From: Pseudomonas sp. K2I15
Lineage (GTDB): Bacteria; Pseudomonadota; Gammaproteobacteria; Pseudomonadales; Pseudomonadaceae
DNA: 64,000 bases
Assembly (NCBI RefSeq): GCF_002204795.1
Contig: NZ_NIXO01000016.1
Location: 1-64,000, forward strand
Direction of reading: 5' to 3'
This document shows positions 63,278 to 64,000 of the stretch, piece after piece; within the stretch, counting starts at the first letter, position 1, and the number at the start of each line of letters is the position of its first letter. The translations under genes and the position numbers were made by a program. The notes under the pieces are model-generated. The model made no database searches, was not told where the DNA came from, and saw nothing but the letters and a program-made list of their open reading frames with translations.

Positions 63278-63721
63278 TTACTTCGAATTGATCACGATGG
63301 TCCTGGCCAACATATCGCCAAGGCGCCGACGAAAACCAAAGAGCACAAATACGCCGTCCAGGATGCTGAAGAGCCCCTTGGGCACATTTCGCAACGCTGA
63401 TTGAAGAACGGTGCAGGAGGGTCCGTAAGGGAAGCCAACCACTGACATTTTGAGCAGACGCTTGCCCAGGCTTTGACCATTGGGAAGCGCATCGCAAAAC
63501 AGGAAATACGCGAGCGCAAGCAAGGTCAGAAAGTACTCGACGCCCTGAAACAAACTCAGGCTAAACGCAGAGCTGTACCGAACGGACAGATGCATCAGAA
63601 CGCTTTTCAAAAACAGAAGAAAAAACACAAACACCATGTCCACAAGGTATCCGGCCAGCCGCTTTCCGGGGCTCGCCAGATCATAAGCGGGTGTTGAAAT
63701 GCTCGGTTCTACAAGACTCAT
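63278..63721 (-). CDS. RDD-family membrane protein
   Basis: A 147-residue membrane protein of the RDD family. SPGKRLAGYLVDMVFVFFLL carries the Arg-Asp motif in the first helix, and a second pair of helices has FFLTLLALAYFLFCDALPNG-like residues (VEYFLTLLALAYFLFCDALP) followed by GQSLGKRLLKMSVVG. RDD proteins have been linked to ion exchange in other bacteria; the role here is unknown. The start ATG 63721 (MSLVEPSIS) suits the family; a longer frame adds 29 residues that overlap other coding-like sequence. Confidence 0.82.
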   Translation of the reverse strand: MSLVEPSISTPAYDLASPGKRLAGYLVDMVFVFFLLFLKSVLMHLSVRYSSAFSLSLFQGVEYFLTLLALAYFLFCDALPNGQSLGKRLLKMSVVGFPYGPSCTVLQSALRNVPKGLFSILDGVFVLFGFRRRLGDMLARTIVINSK

Positions 63722-63780
63722 GATTTCATTTTTCCATCTGCAAAATAGGGGGGCGACCCGATACCCATCAATTTGGACCA

Positions 63781-64000
63781 TCAACCCGCCGACACGACCA
63801 ATACCCACGCCAGCACCGGCCAGCGGGTGATCTTCAGCTCACCCGCTGTATCCGCCGCCAGCGTAAATACTTGATTACCGATAACAACCTTTACAGTCGC
63901 GTCAGGCTGCAACTTATGTCGCCGCCGCTACGGTCGCCACAGGGATACGCTCGTTGGGCGTGGTCACGTCATACACATGCTGCTCACAGCCCTTTCCGAT
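63781..64000 (-). pseudogene. 3' end of an unidentified gene, possibly frameshifted
   Basis: On the minus strand the window opens with GKGCEQHVYDVTTPNERIPV and stops at TAA 63914-63916. A second frame then reads HKLQPDATVKVVIGNQVFTL and runs to TGA 63781. Both parts look protein-like and together could be one chain broken by a frameshift. Alternatively the first is a complete C-terminus and the second is chance. No family is recognised; the rest lies beyond the window. Confidence 0.35.

Noticed and set aside
1-64000. CRISPR array
   Set aside because: No series of evenly spaced direct repeats is present. The recurrent palindromes are REP elements with irregular spacing.

Overview
The window is chromosomal DNA of a Pseudomonas, most likely a member of the P. 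fluorescens group. It is GC-rich. It carries eleven copies or pairs of the REP sequence typical of that group (core GGAGCGGGCTTGCTCGCGAA or its GGAGCGAGC variant). Blocks of gene order also match what I remember of P. aeruginosa PAO1: tonB2-exbB1-exbD1, cysA-cysW-cysT-sbp-oscA followed by an EAL protein and desA, gabT-gabD, and triABC. No tools were used, so family names rest on motifs and recalled synteny.

Layout. (1) 1-13.1 kb is a sulfur-scavenging block: serine acetyltransferase, D-cysteine desulfhydrase, a cystine ABC importer, two SfnB-type flavoenzymes, a luciferase-family monooxygenase, a MetQ-MetN-MetI type importer and a small methyltransferase. (2) 13.2-22 kb holds a secreted glycoside-hydrolase-like protein, a TriABC-type RND pump with two adaptor proteins, and a lone AAA ATPase. 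(3) 22.1-28.1 kb holds an amino-acid ABC importer, an orphan MetQ, an SfnR-like sigma-54 activator that appears to lack its DNA-binding helix-turn-helix, and a small hydrolase. (4) 28.3-37 kb holds tonB-exbB-exbD, an MFS transporter, LysR and AraC regulators, a fatty acid desaturase, a lone receiver protein, a Crp/Fnr regulator and an Mpo1-like protein. (5) 37-47.3 kb holds the sulfate importer with oscA, a GGDEF/EAL protein, desA, a diguanylate cyclase and a receiver-HDOD protein. (6) 47.3-50.3 kb is gabT-gabD. (7) 50.6-59.3 kb is a defence island beside a tRNA-Arg gene. (8) 59.4-64 kb holds a VWA lipoprotein-sigma-anti-sigma operon, a lipoprotein, two small membrane proteins and the end of an unidentified gene.

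The most notable region is the defence island at 50.8-59.3 kb. A four-gene operon on the minus strand, with every junction a 4-base ATGA overlap, matches type I Wadjet (jetA-jetB-jetC-jetD), an SMC-like anti-plasmid system. Between it and the tRNA lies a more AT-rich pair: an OLD-like ATPase and a TOPRIM-like partner. The partner is split by one apparent missing base in a run of five A. The pair resembles two-gene ATPase-plus-TOPRIM phage defence systems, but I cannot assign it to a named type.

Sulfur is the common theme of most of the rest. Sulfate, cystine, a methionine-like substrate and probably organosulfur compounds are all imported or oxidised by genes in this window. Oxidised organosulfur would be desulfonated by the SfnB and luciferase-type enzymes, and sulfide would be fixed through O-acetylserine.
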